The notes under the pieces are model-generated. The model was not told the origin of the DNA. It searched no databases and saw nothing but the letters and a program-made list of their open reading frames with translations. DNA of 64,000 nt from Virgibacillus siamensis. Lineage in GTDB: Bacteria > Bacillota > Bacilli > Bacillales > Amphibacillaceae. Each line of letters begins with the position of its first letter. Position 1 is the stretch's first letter. Shown piece after piece: positions 1 through 8,604 of the stretch. A program made the translations under genes and the position numbers. The stretch is from the NCBI RefSeq assembly GCF_900162695.1, contig NZ_FUIH01000007.1:372001-436000 (forward strand), written 5' to 3'.

Positions 1-419
1 TCTGATAGTAATCGTTCAATTTCTTCTTTATGGTGTGTTTCATCAGCAATCATATCTTCCAGCTTGACAACCAGCTCGGTATAGCCGAGGCCATCAGCCT
101 GTTTTTTGCGTTTTTCATAGCGCTCGATTGTATCTTTTTCTGATTGTAATGATGCTTCAAGTAAATCTTTTACTTCTGTAGGCTGTGGGATTTCGGCTGC
201 CTTCGTTGTTGGTGTACCGCCGATATTATAAATTTTTTCGGATAAATAAAGTGCGTGTCCCATTTCATCGTTTATTTCATCCTCAAAAAATGGCTTTAAG
301 GCCGAGCGGTACAGCCCCGTTACAACCGATGCACTGTACGTGTATTGTATTGCTGCGGCATATTCATGTGCGAGGTCTTCATTAAGACCATCTATCAAAT
401 TTTTTAAATCCTGATCCAT
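1..419 (-). CDS. Ferritin-like diiron protein (partial, 3' end outside window)
   Basis: About 139 residues are visible, reading leftward from an ATG at 419; the C-terminus lies outside the window. The protein is helical and shows the spaced metal ligands of the ferritin/bacterioferritin four-helix bundle: a Glu in the first helix (HEYAAAIQY), an ExxH pair (EMGH, near residues 49-52), a later Glu, and a second ExxH (ETHH) near the visible end. Family members oxidise and store iron, or act as small diiron oxidases, in the cytoplasm. Assignment to a precise subfamily is not possible from the fragment. It is divergent from the PAP2 gene. Confidence 0.75.
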   Translation of the reverse strand, partial: MDQDLKNLIDGLNEDLAHEYAAAIQYTYSASVVTGLYRSALKPFFEDEINDEMGHALYLSEKIYNIGGTPTTKAAEIPQPTEVKDLLEASLQSEKDTIERYEKRKKQADGLGYTELVVKLEDMIADETHHKEEIERLLS

Positions 420-520
420 TGTATCCCAACCTTTCATTAATTTCATCATATACATACAGTTCCCTAAATCGTTTTTTTAAAACCTGTTATAAGGTATGAT
501 GAAAACAGGAGGTTATGTAC

Positions 521-1168
521 GTGCGAAAGAAAGGTTATTCCTTATTTCTTATTTTGTTTAGTATAATGGCAGTACTAATCGGAATCTGGGTGGTTAAACT
601 TGTGAGCGGCAACGTACTGTATGTCGATCAGTGGACCAGAGCATTTGTCGATGATCTGGCAGGTTCACAAGTGTTTATTATATTCCGATGGATAACGGAG
701 CTTGGTTCCGGGACGTTTTTGACTCCATTTACTATAATTATGGCATTTGTTTTGTGGCGTTTGTACAAGGAATTGCTTCCGGCTGTTATTTTTGGATTGG
801 GGACGTTTTCCAGTCATTTGCTGAATGTTGCGATAAAGGTTCTTGTAGAGCGGGAGCGCCCCAGTATTTTTGCGGCAGCAGATGCGGAGGGATACAGTTT
901 CCCGTCCGGTCATGCGATGATCTCTACCGTATGTTACGGGTTATTGTCTTATTTTATTGCAGGAAAAATAAAGAACAGGCGTACACAATATTTATTACAC
1001 GTAGGCTTCGCATTGCTTATTCTGTTGATTGGCATCAGCAGATATATCATAAATGTTCATTATCTGACCGACGTGCTGGGTGGTTTTTTCTTCGGTGGAA
1101 TTTGTATAGCTGTGCTTGTTCTCTTGTACAGATTTGTGAAAAAGAAGCAGGAAATGTCTCCGTCTTGA
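521..1168 (+). CDS. PAP2-family membrane phosphatase
   Basis: This is an integral membrane phosphatase of the PAP2/undecaprenyl-pyrophosphatase type. The three family motifs are visible in order: K-x6-RP (KVLVERERP), PSGH (FPSGHAM) and SR-x5-H-x3-D (SRYIINVHYLTD). Several hydrophobic spans surround them, and the length of about 215 residues is normal. Members hydrolyse phosphatidate, phosphatidylglycerol phosphate or undecaprenyl pyrophosphate on the outer membrane face; the substrate cannot be told here. An ATG at 515 lies only 2 nt after AGGAGG (507-512), while the GTG at 521 has 8 nt spacing, so GTG is the better start. Confidence 0.87.
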   Translation: MRKKGYSLFLILFSIMAVLIGIWVVKLVSGNVLYVDQWTRAFVDDLAGSQVFIIFRWITELGSGTFLTPFTIIMAFVLWRLYKELLPAVIFGLGTFSSHLLNVAIKVLVERERPSIFAAADAEGYSFPSGHAMISTVCYGLLSYFIAGKIKNRRTQYLLHVGFALLILLIGISRYIINVHYLTDVLGGFFFGGICIAVLVLLYRFVKKKQEMSPS

Positions 1169-1200
1169 GTCGGAGATAAAAACATTCCGGAGGTCATTCC

Positions 1201-1227
1201 ATGCTTACAGACAAACCGTTACAATAA
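1201..1227 (+). other. Possible 8-codon leader ORF before liaF
   Basis: GGAGG (1189-1193) lies 7 nt before an ATG that opens a reading frame of only eight codons (MLTDKPLQ) and stops 29 nt before liaF. It may be chance or a short leader peptide of the lia operon. Nothing beyond the ribosome-binding site supports translation. Confidence 0.2.
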
Positions 1228-1256
1228 GGGTAACTTAACTTTAGAGGAAATGAGTG

Positions 1257-2018
1257 ATGGCAATGGGCGGCGGCTTTTTAAGATTTTTGTTTGCTGTGGT
1301 ACTGATTTTGGCCGGTGCAGGACTGGTTTTGGCAAATATAGGTGTAATGGACATGAATATGGATAATGCATGGCTGTATATTTATCCTTCCATTTTTGTT
1401 TTGTTCGGATTGAAATGGATGATTGATAAAATCCGGCAAAAAGGTGGCAGTTGGATTTTTGGGTCATTCTTCTTTATTTTTGGTTCATTGCTTTTGCTTG
1501 ATCGGTTCGATGTGATTGCGTTTCAATTTTGGGATGTTTATAAGTTGTGGCCATTATTGATTATTTATATCGGTTTTTCATTTATCCGTAAGCCGAGCAG
1601 AATTAAAGTAACCTACACTTCAGACGGTAATAGCAAGGGCGAAACTGAATATGACAACAGTTATTTCTCGGTTGGAGAACATGATTACAGTCAACCGAAC
1701 TGGAAAGTGGAACCAATGAATCTGAAAAGCATGGCCGGGGATTTTTACATGGACTTTTCCAAAGCATTTATTCCGGATAAGGAAACCCCTATAACCATTA
1801 AGTCTTTGGCAGGTGATGTGAACATTCTGATTCCGGAAAATATCGCTTTTCGGGTTGATGCATCTGCTAAAGCCGGGGATATTGATGTTGCCGGACAGAA
1901 AGCGGAAGGGATTAACAGAAGGGTGCGGTATGAAACAGACGATTATGCAACAGCAGTTAAAAAACTTGATTTGATGATTAATATGAAAGCAGGATCCATT
2001 CGGATTGTAACTGTTTAA
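1257..2018 (+). CDS. liaF: LiaF-like cell-envelope stress regulator
   Basis: LiaF (YvqF) is the membrane inhibitor of the LiaRS two-component system that senses lipid II-binding antibiotics and membrane damage. The first ~110 residues form hydrophobic segments; the remainder is a soluble, Gly- and beta-rich domain typical of the LiaF C-terminus (DUF2154 type). The gene is followed directly by a histidine kinase and a LuxR-type response regulator, the fixed liaFSR order. A GTG at 1254 is also in frame, but the ATG at 1257 sits 9 nt behind GAGG. Upstream liaIHG genes are absent here, as in many Firmicutes outside B. subtilis. Confidence 0.88.
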   Translation: MAMGGGFLRFLFAVVLILAGAGLVLANIGVMDMNMDNAWLYIYPSIFVLFGLKWMIDKIRQKGGSWIFGSFFFIFGSLLLLDRFDVIAFQFWDVYKLWPLLIIYIGFSFIRKPSRIKVTYTSDGNSKGETEYDNSYFSVGEHDYSQPNWKVEPMNLKSMAGDFYMDFSKAFIPDKETPITIKSLAGDVNILIPENIAFRVDASAKAGDIDVAGQKAEGINRRVRYETDDYATAVKKLDLMINMKAGSIRIVTV

Positions 2019-2032
2019 GAGGGGGCGGGAAA

Positions 2033-3070
2033 ATGTTACACAAAATGAGCAGCATTCGTTTTATATATATTCGCTCCCATCTATATGCTGTATTTCTTAC
2101 AACGGTCATTTTATTGTCGCTTCTTTTATCCATTTACGTATTAGGTTCTCCCGATTGGCTATCAGCACTCGGTATATTTATTTTCATATTATTATATATT
2201 CTGGTTGGTGTGTTCATTTCATTCTATGCCGGTTTTAAATCGGGTGGTGAGATGAAGGAGCGGCTTGATTATTTATCCGGACTTATTACACAATTTTCCA
2301 ATGGGAATTATCATTCAAAAATTTATTTTAATGAGAACGATGAAATTACTCGTATTGGCAATGAAATGAATGAGCTTGGGGGAAAATTACAAAATCAGGT
2401 GAAATCATTACAGCGGATGGCGGATGAAAAGGCCGATTTCGCTAAATCAGCGCACAAGGCAGCTGTGATTGAGGAGCGGCAGCGGCTCGCCCGGGATTTA
2501 CATGATGCAGTCAGCCAGCAGTTGTTTGCGATTACGATGATGTCAGAAGCATCACTTCGGCAGCTGGAGATTGATCCGGCCGTCGCAAAAGAGCAGCTTA
2601 GGGATATTGCCGAAAGCGCTTTGAAGGCACAAACCGAAATGCGGGCACTGCTGCTGCATCTGCGTCCGGTTCATTTATCGGGTGAACCATTGAGGGAAGG
2701 TATCAAAAAACTGATAGACGAACTGAAACAGAAAACAGCGCTCGAATTCAAAGTCGCTATGAATGATAACATTGAGTTATCTGATACAGTTGAAGAGCAT
2801 GTGTTTCGGATTATCCAGGAAGCGCTTTCCAACACATTAAGACATTCGAAAGCGACAAATGTTACAATTGAAGCTTTCATCCGGTCTGATGAGTTATTTG
2901 TACATATCAGCGACAATGGGGAAGGCTTCCATGTGAAAGAGGACACCGGACGCAAGACGTCGTACGGGCTTAAAACAATGCGGGAGCGCACAGAAGAGCT
3001 CGGCGGCACATTTGCCATCCGGTCGACAAAAGGGGAAGGAACATATATTGATCTTCGGATTCCATGTTAA
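2033..3070 (+). CDS. liaS: Sensor histidine kinase LiaS
   Basis: This is a NarL-type (HisKA_3) sensor kinase of 345 residues. Two transmembrane helices lie at about residues 15-36 and 45-66 with almost no extracellular loop, as expected of an intramembrane-sensing kinase. A HAMP-like linker follows, then the phospho-acceptor box ERQRLARDLHDAVSQQ with His157, and an HATPase domain with the N box (HVFRIIQEALSN) and G1 box (DNGEGF). It phosphorylates LiaR and is held in check by LiaF. The start is ATG 2033 with GGGGGCGGG upstream. The gene lies between liaF and liaR with short gaps, so one operon is likely. Confidence 0.9.
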   Translation: MLHKMSSIRFIYIRSHLYAVFLTTVILLSLLLSIYVLGSPDWLSALGIFIFILLYILVGVFISFYAGFKSGGEMKERLDYLSGLITQFSNGNYHSKIYFNENDEITRIGNEMNELGGKLQNQVKSLQRMADEKADFAKSAHKAAVIEERQRLARDLHDAVSQQLFAITMMSEASLRQLEIDPAVAKEQLRDIAESALKAQTEMRALLLHLRPVHLSGEPLREGIKKLIDELKQKTALEFKVAMNDNIELSDTVEEHVFRIIQEALSNTLRHSKATNVTIEAFIRSDELFVHISDNGEGFHVKEDTGRKTSYGLKTMRERTEELGGTFAIRSTKGEGTYIDLRIPC

Positions 3071-3085
3071 AAAGGGGGAAATCTT

Positions 3086-3724
3086 ATGGTTCGCGTAGTA
3101 GTAGTAGATGATCATGAAATTGTCCGAAAAGGAATTGTTTCGTATTTACGGACAGAAAAAGATATAGAAATTGTCGGGCAGGCATCAAGTGGCAATGAAG
3201 GGGTAAATGTCATTCTGGATACTGTCCCCGATGTTGTGCTGATGGATCTTATGATGGAGAATGGTACCGGTATTGAGGCCACGGAACAAGTTATGGGGGA
3301 ACTTCCCACATGTAAAATCATTATTTTGACCAGTTATTATGACAATAAACAGGTGATTCCTGCCATTGAAGCGGGTGCATTCAGTTATATATTAAAAACA
3401 TCATCGGCCCAGGAGATTGCTTCAGCCATCAAAAAGGCTGCCGCAGGGGAAAATGTGATTGAACCGAAAGTTGCCGGTCAAATGATGACCAATTTCCGCC
3501 GCGGACCAAAGCAGCCGCATGAAGAGTTAACGGAGCGTGAACTCGAGGTACTGCTTTGCATCGGAGATGGTCTGACAAACCAGGAGATTGGGGAGAAACT
3601 GTATATTGGTATTAAGACCGTGAAAACCCATGTAAGCAATATTCTTTCCAAACTTGATGTACATGACCGCACACAAGCGGCTGTATATGTTCACAAAAAT
3701 GACTTATCCCGCGAGAAAAATTAG
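3086..3724 (+). CDS. liaR: Response regulator LiaR
   Basis: LiaR is a NarL/FixJ-family response regulator of 212 residues. The receiver domain shows the acidic pair DD (8-9), the phospho-acceptor Asp54 (VLMDLMM), a switch Thr (LTSYYD) and the conserved Lys (YILKTSS). The C-terminal LuxR-type helix-turn-helix begins at LTERELEVL and includes the recognition helix around IGIKTVKTHVSNIL. When phosphorylated by LiaS it activates envelope-stress genes. A strong AAGGGGGAAA ribosome-binding site precedes the ATG. It is the last gene of the liaFSR operon; the next gene has its own promoter. Confidence 0.92.
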   Translation: MVRVVVVDDHEIVRKGIVSYLRTEKDIEIVGQASSGNEGVNVILDTVPDVVLMDLMMENGTGIEATEQVMGELPTCKIIILTSYYDNKQVIPAIEAGAFSYILKTSSAQEIASAIKKAAAGENVIEPKVAGQMMTNFRRGPKQPHEELTERELEVLLCIGDGLTNQEIGEKLYIGIKTVKTHVSNILSKLDVHDRTQAAVYVHKNDLSREKN

Positions 3725-3743
3725 GTCTTTTGGAATTTCTTTT

Positions 3744-3773
3744 TTGATTTTTTCGTAGAATTCACTGTATACT
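3744..3773 (+). promoter_or_regulatory. SigA-type promoter for bdbC
   Basis: TTGATT (3744-3749) and TATACT (3768-3773) are separated by 18 nt, about 35 nt before the bdbC start. Confidence 0.55.
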
Positions 3774-3808
3774 ATTGAAGAAAATTAATATGAGGAGATT
3801 TATAAAAC

Positions 3809-4237
3809 ATGGGAAATTCCAAATCGAACGAAACATTGCTGATGCTTATATGGGGACAGGCGTTTATTGCAATGCTCGGAAGTTTGTTTTACTCGGAAAT
3901 TATGGGCTATGTCCCATGTGAATTATGCTGGTATCAACGAATATTAATGTATCCGCTTGTTATTATCTACGGAGTTGCCGCAATCAAAAAAGATATAAGG
4001 GTGGCACTGCCTGGACTGATTTTAAGCGGAATAGGTGTGTGTGTGTCCATTTATCATTATCTGGTGCAAAAATTGCCCGCATTGGAAGACGCCGGAAATT
4101 CATGCGGCTTGGTTCCCTGCAACGCCGAATACGTAAATTACTTTGGATTTATTACGATTCCTTTTATGGCCGGGGTTGCATTTATTGTAATCTTTGTTTT
4201 GCATATTATCCTGATGAAACAGCAAGGGGGAAACTAA
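3809..4237 (+). CDS. bdbC: Thiol-disulfide oxidoreductase BdbC (DsbB family)
   Basis: BdbC is a four-helix membrane protein that re-oxidises an extracytoplasmic thiol-disulfide partner and passes electrons to quinone. The 142 residues are of normal length. The first catalytic pair is visible as CELC (VPCELCWYQR) and the second as a Cys pair in the SCGLVPC loop. In B. subtilis BdbC works with BdbD; here the next gene, one base downstream, encodes a membrane-anchored thioredoxin-fold protein that is the likely partner. The sporulation, competence or secretion role of this copy cannot be told from sequence. Confidence 0.88.
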   Translation: MGNSKSNETLLMLIWGQAFIAMLGSLFYSEIMGYVPCELCWYQRILMYPLVIIYGVAAIKKDIRVALPGLILSGIGVCVSIYHYLVQKLPALEDAGNSCGLVPCNAEYVNYFGFITIPFMAGVAFIVIFVLHIILMKQQGGN

Positions 4238-4238
4238 G

Positions 4239-4736
4239 ATGAAAAAGAAAATGGTTATTTTTGGGATTGTCATTGTAGTCTTGTTTGCAGGACTTTATTT
4301 TGTTATTGATTTCAAAAATGATAAGGCAATGGAAGACAATCCGTATGGAAAAGAAGACCTGCATCAAGCAACTATCGATCAGTTGGACAGCCCGTATTAC
4401 GGAAATCAGATTCTGCCGGATGAACTCGGGAAAAAAGTGGACAGCGGAGAAAGTTTATTCGTTTATTTCTACAGCCCGACATGCCCGCATTGTAAAAAAA
4501 CGACACCGATGCTGGCACCACTTGCAAAGGATATGAATGTGGATATGAAAAAGCTGAACCTGATTGAATTTCCGCAAATGGCTCCAAAATATACGATAAT
4601 GAGTACACCTACACTTGTTTACTATAAAAACGGTAAAGAAGTTGACCGTGTAACAGGTTCACAGTCAAAAGAATTATTTACAGCATTTTTTAACGAATAT
4701 AAAGATGGAACAGATAAAAAGGCCAGCAAGGGATAA
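4239..4736 (+). CDS. Membrane-anchored thioredoxin-like protein
   Basis: The protein has 165 residues with one N-terminal signal anchor (about residues 4-23) and an extracytoplasmic thioredoxin domain. The active site is CPHC (PTCPHCKK), and the cis-proline loop is STPTL. CPHC favours oxidation over reduction, so it probably forms disulfides in exported proteins, recharged by BdbC encoded immediately upstream (stop and start are one base apart). It replaces the usual BdbD here. Alternatively it could be a cytochrome c-maturation type thioredoxin, but no such genes lie nearby. Confidence 0.8.
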   Translation: MKKKMVIFGIVIVVLFAGLYFVIDFKNDKAMEDNPYGKEDLHQATIDQLDSPYYGNQILPDELGKKVDSGESLFVYFYSPTCPHCKKTTPMLAPLAKDMNVDMKKLNLIEFPQMAPKYTIMSTPTLVYYKNGKEVDRVTGSQSKELFTAFFNEYKDGTDKKASKG

Positions 4737-4751
4737 CCCAGCTGGCTTTTT
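4716..4751. terminator. Bidirectional terminator
   Basis: GCCAGC (4722-4727) pairs with GCTGGC (4741-4746), flanked by an A run on the left and a T run on the right. It can stop the bdbC operon on the plus strand and the ABC importer operon on the minus strand. Confidence 0.75.
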
Positions 4752-4760
4752 AAAATTTTC

Positions 4761-5759
4761 TTACTGAATAAAACTAGTATCAACCAATCCATCTAAATCA
4801 GGTTTCTCTTTTAAAAATTCAAGCTGATAGGAGGAATTTGCGAAATCCTGCAGCACATCACCATCAATTTTATATGTGAAGCTTATGCGTTTCCATGCAT
4901 TGTCAATTACTGATTTTGAAAGTTTCTGATCCGTAATTTCGCTGATTTTTTTAATTGCAATCTTTTTGGCTTTCTCGGGATTATTTTGAATAAACTTCGT
5001 CGCTTTTTTATGTGCGTCAACAATATGTTGAACCATTTCCGGGTTGTTTTTGACCAGGTCCTGAGACGTTACAAACACAGCTGCCGGCAGTGTTTGCCCA
5101 TATGCTACGTTCTTGGTGTCTACAAGTACTTTCCCGCTCCCTTTTTCCTGAATGACAGATGCCCATGGTTCCGGTACAGTAGCCGCATCGACTTTTCCCG
5201 CTTTAAACAAAGCGTTATAGGTTGCTGGTTTTCCTGTGACATGTTTCATAGTTCCGCCGACCCGTTTGGAGGTGATGCCGTACTCTTCTTTCATCATTGT
5301 TTCAAACTGGACGTCATGGGTACAGCCCACTCGTGGTGAAATAAACGTATTTCCTTTTAAATCTTCTGGTTTGTCGATGTTGGTGCCTTTTCGGGCCATA
5401 ATTACGGTGCCGCCTGTTGAACCAGCAGCAACGACATTAATCTTTGCCCCGCTTGTGAAATGATTCATTGCCGGTCCGGGGCCGACAAGTCCGCCCTGAA
5501 TGTCGCCGGTTTCAATGGCGGTCATAAATGCTGAACCATCTGGAAAGTATTGATAATTAACCTTTGTTCCATCTGGTAACGTTTTGGAATATAATTCTTT
5601 TTCTTCCGCCACCATCCCGGCAACATGGTTAATATTCGGGAAATATCCGATGGTGATTTCCTTTGCTCCATCGGCACTTTTCGCTCCATTATTTCCTCCG
5701 CAAGCAGATAATGTAAGACTGAATGCAGTAATAATCGCCAATAAGAAAACTTTTTTCAT
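4761..5759 (-). CDS. ABC importer substrate-binding lipoprotein (SsuA/TauA-like)
   Basis: The protein is a 332-residue extracellular solute-binding lipoprotein. A signal peptide ends in the lipobox LSAC with lipidated Cys20, followed by a Gly/Asn linker. The body resembles the NMT1/SsuA/TauA group that binds sulfonates, taurine, nitrate or thiamine precursors, for example the GYFPNINH strand, a CTHDVQFE segment and EPWAS. It is the last gene of a three-gene operon with a permease and an ATPase. The substrate is not determinable; aliphatic sulfonate is the default guess. Confidence 0.82.
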   Translation of the reverse strand: MKKVFLLAIITAFSLTLSACGGNNGAKSADGAKEITIGYFPNINHVAGMVAEEKELYSKTLPDGTKVNYQYFPDGSAFMTAIETGDIQGGLVGPGPAMNHFTSGAKINVVAAGSTGGTVIMARKGTNIDKPEDLKGNTFISPRVGCTHDVQFETMMKEEYGITSKRVGGTMKHVTGKPATYNALFKAGKVDAATVPEPWASVIQEKGSGKVLVDTKNVAYGQTLPAAVFVTSQDLVKNNPEMVQHIVDAHKKATKFIQNNPEKAKKIAIKKISEITDQKLSKSVIDNAWKRISFTYKIDGDVLQDFANSSYQLEFLKEKPDLDGLVDTSFIQ

Positions 5760-5822
5760 GTATCCTCTTCCTTTCTATAGGGGAGGGCTGCTCCCTCGTA
5801 TTTACATGCGGTAACCGGGCTT

Positions 5823-6590
5823 CTATGTTTTTGTCCGTAATCCCCAGCGTTGCATTACATTCTTCTCCAATTTGGAAAATACGAGCTGATCAACGACTGC
5901 ACCGATAACACCGATAATGATAATAATTCCGATTACCTGATCCATTCGGGCGTAATCTTGTGCATATCGTAATGAATAACCGAGTCCGGGGCCGTTACTA
6001 AGCAATTCACCTGCCATTAATGCCCGCCAGCTGAATGCCCAGGCAAGTCTGAGTCCCTGCATAAAATAAGGAACGCTGGCAGGGATTTCAACACGGCGGA
6101 ATAATCCGAACCCGCTTGTGCCCATTGTTTTAGCTGCCCGAATCAGCTGTGGCGAAACATTATGAATAGCCGTCCTGACATTAAGCGCCATCACAAATGT
6201 ACCACCTAGCACAACAACAAAAATAACTGCAAACTCGGTAAAACCAAACAGCATGATAGCAAGCGGCACCCAGACAATGCTTGGGATACTTTGCAATGCG
6301 ACCAGGTACATACCGGCTGTTTCATCCGCCTGATTGGATTTGCCGAAAATAACCCCTAAAATGGTACCGAATATAATGGCTAACGATAACCCAATTAATA
6401 AGTGCTTCAGACTCGCTCCCAACGCTTTTACTAAACTTCCGCTGGCAAACCCTTCATATAATGCAGTGCCAATTTGTTCTGGTGAAGGAAAAATAATATC
6501 CGGAAATAGATTCATTGTAAAAATCAATTGCCATATTACGATGACAGCAATTAAAAATAGTATTCGCTTTACGACCAGGTTAATTTTCAT
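5823..6590 (-). CDS. ABC importer permease (SsuC/TauC-like)
   Basis: This is a 255-residue inner-membrane permease of the binding-protein-dependent transport family, with about six hydrophobic spans. The EAA cytoplasmic loop that contacts the ATPase is visible as RAAKTMGTSGFGLFRRVEIP near the middle. It overlaps the end of the upstream ATPase gene by 11 nt, which indicates translational coupling, and is followed by the substrate-binding lipoprotein. It belongs to the nitrate/sulfonate/taurine class. Confidence 0.87.
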   Translation of the reverse strand: MKINLVVKRILFLIAVIVIWQLIFTMNLFPDIIFPSPEQIGTALYEGFASGSLVKALGASLKHLLIGLSLAIIFGTILGVIFGKSNQADETAGMYLVALQSIPSIVWVPLAIMLFGFTEFAVIFVVVLGGTFVMALNVRTAIHNVSPQLIRAAKTMGTSGFGLFRRVEIPASVPYFMQGLRLAWAFSWRALMAGELLSNGPGLGYSLRYAQDYARMDQVIGIIIIIGVIGAVVDQLVFSKLEKNVMQRWGLRTKT

Positions 6591-7362
6591 GGGATAACTC
6601 TTCCTTTAATACTTTATCAATTTCACCTTCAAGCAAATGCATCACCTTTTTTTCTATCTCGATCACCTGATGGTCTTCACGCTTCCTTGGCCTCGGTATA
6701 TCCACGTTAATGTCAGCAATAACACGTCCAGGCAGTGTTCCCATCACAATGACACGATCTGATAGTTTAACAGCTTCCTGAATGCTGTGAGTAACGAAAA
6801 GGATTGTCTTTTTGGTTTGTTGCCAAATTTGGATTAATTCATCATGCAAAATATGTCGTGTTTGTTCATCCAGCGCCGCAAACGGTTCATCCATTAATAA
6901 AACTTTTGGATCCATGGCAAGTGCCCGGGCTATTGCGACACGCTGCTGCATCCCGCCGGAAAGTTCATAGATGTAATTATCTTTAAAATGACTTAAGTGG
7001 ACCATTTTTAAAAAATAATCCGCACGCTCATTCGCTTCATGTTTACGCATGATTCCTTTGAGCGGGAATGTCACATTATCACGGACGTTTAGCCACGGAA
7101 ATAGGGAAGGCTGCTGAAAAACCATTCCGCGCTCCCGACCAGGCTGAAAAATTTTTTTGCCTTGAAGTGAAACCGAGCCATTCGTAACATTTTCAAGTCC
7201 GGCAACCATCGATAATAATGTGGATTTTCCACATCCGGATGGCCCCAGAATGGATAAAAATTGATTTTCAGGCACGTTTAAGTCGATATCCGAAAAAACT
7301 GTAAAAGGCTGTGAATCACGCCCAGTAAAGCTTTTACTGACACTATCCATCTGAAGAAACAT
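6580..7362 (-). CDS. ABC importer ATPase (SsuB/TauB-like)
   Basis: This 260-residue cytoplasmic ATPase powers the importer encoded by the next two genes. It shows Walker A (GPSGCGKST, about residues 41-49), Q-loop (FQQPSLFPW), signature (LSGGMQQR), Walker B (VLLMDEPF), D-loop (ALD) and the switch His (THSIQEA). The QQPSLFPW string is typical of the nitrate/sulfonate/taurine ATPases. AGGAGGG precedes the start. It is the first gene of the operon, downstream of a SigA-like promoter. Confidence 0.9.
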   Translation of the reverse strand: MFLQMDSVSKSFTGRDSQPFTVFSDIDLNVPENQFLSILGPSGCGKSTLLSMVAGLENVTNGSVSLQGKKIFQPGRERGMVFQQPSLFPWLNVRDNVTFPLKGIMRKHEANERADYFLKMVHLSHFKDNYIYELSGGMQQRVAIARALAMDPKVLLMDEPFAALDEQTRHILHDELIQIWQQTKKTILFVTHSIQEAVKLSDRVIVMGTLPGRVIADINVDIPRPRKREDHQVIEIEKKVMHLLEGEIDKVLKEELSHEN

Positions 7363-7413
7363 TAAAACCCTCCTTAAACAACATTATTCCGATAAAAAAA
7401 GTGTGTTTTAAAA

Positions 7414-7443
7414 AGTATACGCAGTCAAAGCCAAATATGTCAA
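7414..7443 (-). promoter_or_regulatory. SigA-type promoter of the ABC importer operon
   Basis: On the minus strand TTGACA (7443-7438) and TATACT (7419-7414) are 18 nt apart, about 52 nt before the ATPase start. Confidence 0.65.
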
Positions 7444-7527
7444 TGTCTTTTCCAGGCTGTTGTAATCTATTTGAGGAGGATTGATAGATTATAAGAGTTA
7501 ACTTGGGTGGGGGGCGTTCGTTTCAAG

Positions 7528-7701
7528 CCGCAAAACAAAAGCCGCTGCCCGCTGAACAAACGTCCGAAGCCACCGAATAAAAGTCGAAATCCGCTGAACA
7601 AACGCCCGCAGCCGCCGAATAGAAGCCGAAATCCGCTGAACAAACGCCCGCAGCCGCCGAACAAAAGCCTAAACCCGCCGAACAAAAGCAGAACTCCGCT
7701 T
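7528..7701. repeat. 21-bp tandem repeat array between ABC operon and mpg
   Basis: Eight units of 21 bp start at 7528, 7549, 7570, 7591, 7612, 7633, 7654 and 7675. The consensus is close to CCGCYGAAYAAAMGYCSRMAN, and two variants alternate in the middle, giving a 42 bp super-period. Because 21 is a multiple of three, both strands stay open; a plus-strand frame from a GTG at 7507 would give Pro/Asn/Lys/Arg-rich heptapeptides. No convincing ribosome-binding site is present, so it is treated as an intergenic repeat. Confidence 0.85.
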
Positions 7702-7754
7702 TACAACTTCCCCCAATCCCCCGTGCCAATATATATCACACCACAGTCTCTCAG

Positions 7755-8357
7755 TTATCTGGATACATAAGCGTTTCCTTTAATCCAAAATCTCCATGGA
7801 TAATCTTTGGCTTCTCCGGAATTGTCAATGCCGATTCGAGGTCCTGTCACAATATCGTTCACATTAATTTTCCGTCCGCACGTAATCCAAAGTGGTGGCG
7901 TATCAAGTGAGTGACCATAATCAGCCATTGAAATCCCAAGTGCTTTTGTTAGTTTTCCCGGGCCGTTTGTCCATTGCCGCTTGTTCTTTGCTTTTGGTCT
8001 TCTCGCTTCTATTAGCTCCTGCCCAATATATGGCTCAATACCTCTGATAAGGATTGACTCCGGTTGTTCTATTTGCCCGCTGACAACATTAATCAGGCAA
8101 TGTGTATGCATAAGGTGGGTATAGGCATGTCCGGGTTCGCCAAACATGATTTCTGTTCGCTTCGTGCGCCGATTGTTAAAACTATGTGCAGCCCTGTCAA
8201 GCGGCCCCATGTACGCCTCCGTTTCAACGATGAATCCAGCCGCTGTTCCCTCGCAAGTTTCTTTTATAAGCAGGCAGCCAAGCAGTGATTTTGCCAGTTC
8301 AAGTGTCGGCTGCCGGTAAAATTTTTTATCAAGTGGTTTTGCATCAAAAATAGACAT
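7755..8357 (-). CDS. mpg: DNA-3-methyladenine glycosylase (MPG/AAG family)
   Basis: The 200-residue protein matches the AAG/MPG fold that excises alkylated and deaminated purines as the first step of base-excision repair. Visible family motifs are LAKSLLGCLL near the N-terminus, the catalytic glutamate in FIVETEAYMG, DRAAHSF, EPGHAYTHLMH and NGPGKLTKALGI. The length is right for bacterial members. It is unrelated to the AlkA/TagI families. The gene stands alone, transcribed leftward toward a 21-bp repeat array. Confidence 0.93.
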   Translation of the reverse strand: MSIFDAKPLDKKFYRQPTLELAKSLLGCLLIKETCEGTAAGFIVETEAYMGPLDRAAHSFNNRRTKRTEIMFGEPGHAYTHLMHTHCLINVVSGQIEQPESILIRGIEPYIGQELIEARRPKAKNKRQWTNGPGKLTKALGISMADYGHSLDTPPLWITCGRKINVNDIVTGPRIGIDNSGEAKDYPWRFWIKGNAYVSR

Positions 8358-8436
8358 TATAAGATTCCTTTGGTGTATTATTTTGTTTCATCTATGACCA
8401 ACTTCACATTATTTTAAATATCTGCAGAATCAGAAC

Positions 8437-8462
8437 GCGGAATTCCTGTTAATTAATTCCGC
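8437..8462. repeat. Inverted repeat between mpg and the Cys/His-rich gene
   Basis: GCGGAATT (8437-8444) is matched by AATTCCGC (8455-8462). No T run follows, so it is a hairpin or operator rather than a clear terminator. Nothing else is seen between 8358 and 8590. Confidence 0.35.
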
Positions 8463-8604
8463 CTGTCAGCCTGTCTTCCTTTAAGGGCGAAGTCACAATG
8501 GGAAAGCAGCATTTCATGTAATTCTATTTTTTTGGATCCTGTCCAATCAATAACGGGCCCATTTTCATAAAATGAATGGAACATCCAGTAAAGGAGGGGT
8601 TCTG

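Noticed and set aside
688..1179. 163-codon ORF inside the PAP2 gene
   Set aside because: Alternate frame of a gene with all family motifs in the other frame.
7528..7701. CRISPR array
   Set aside because: Units are contiguous 21-bp repeats without unique spacers, and no cas genes are present.
7467..7770. Repeat-peptide ORFs on both strands over the 21-bp array
   Set aside because: Openness follows from a repeat unit divisible by three; neither strand has a convincing start.
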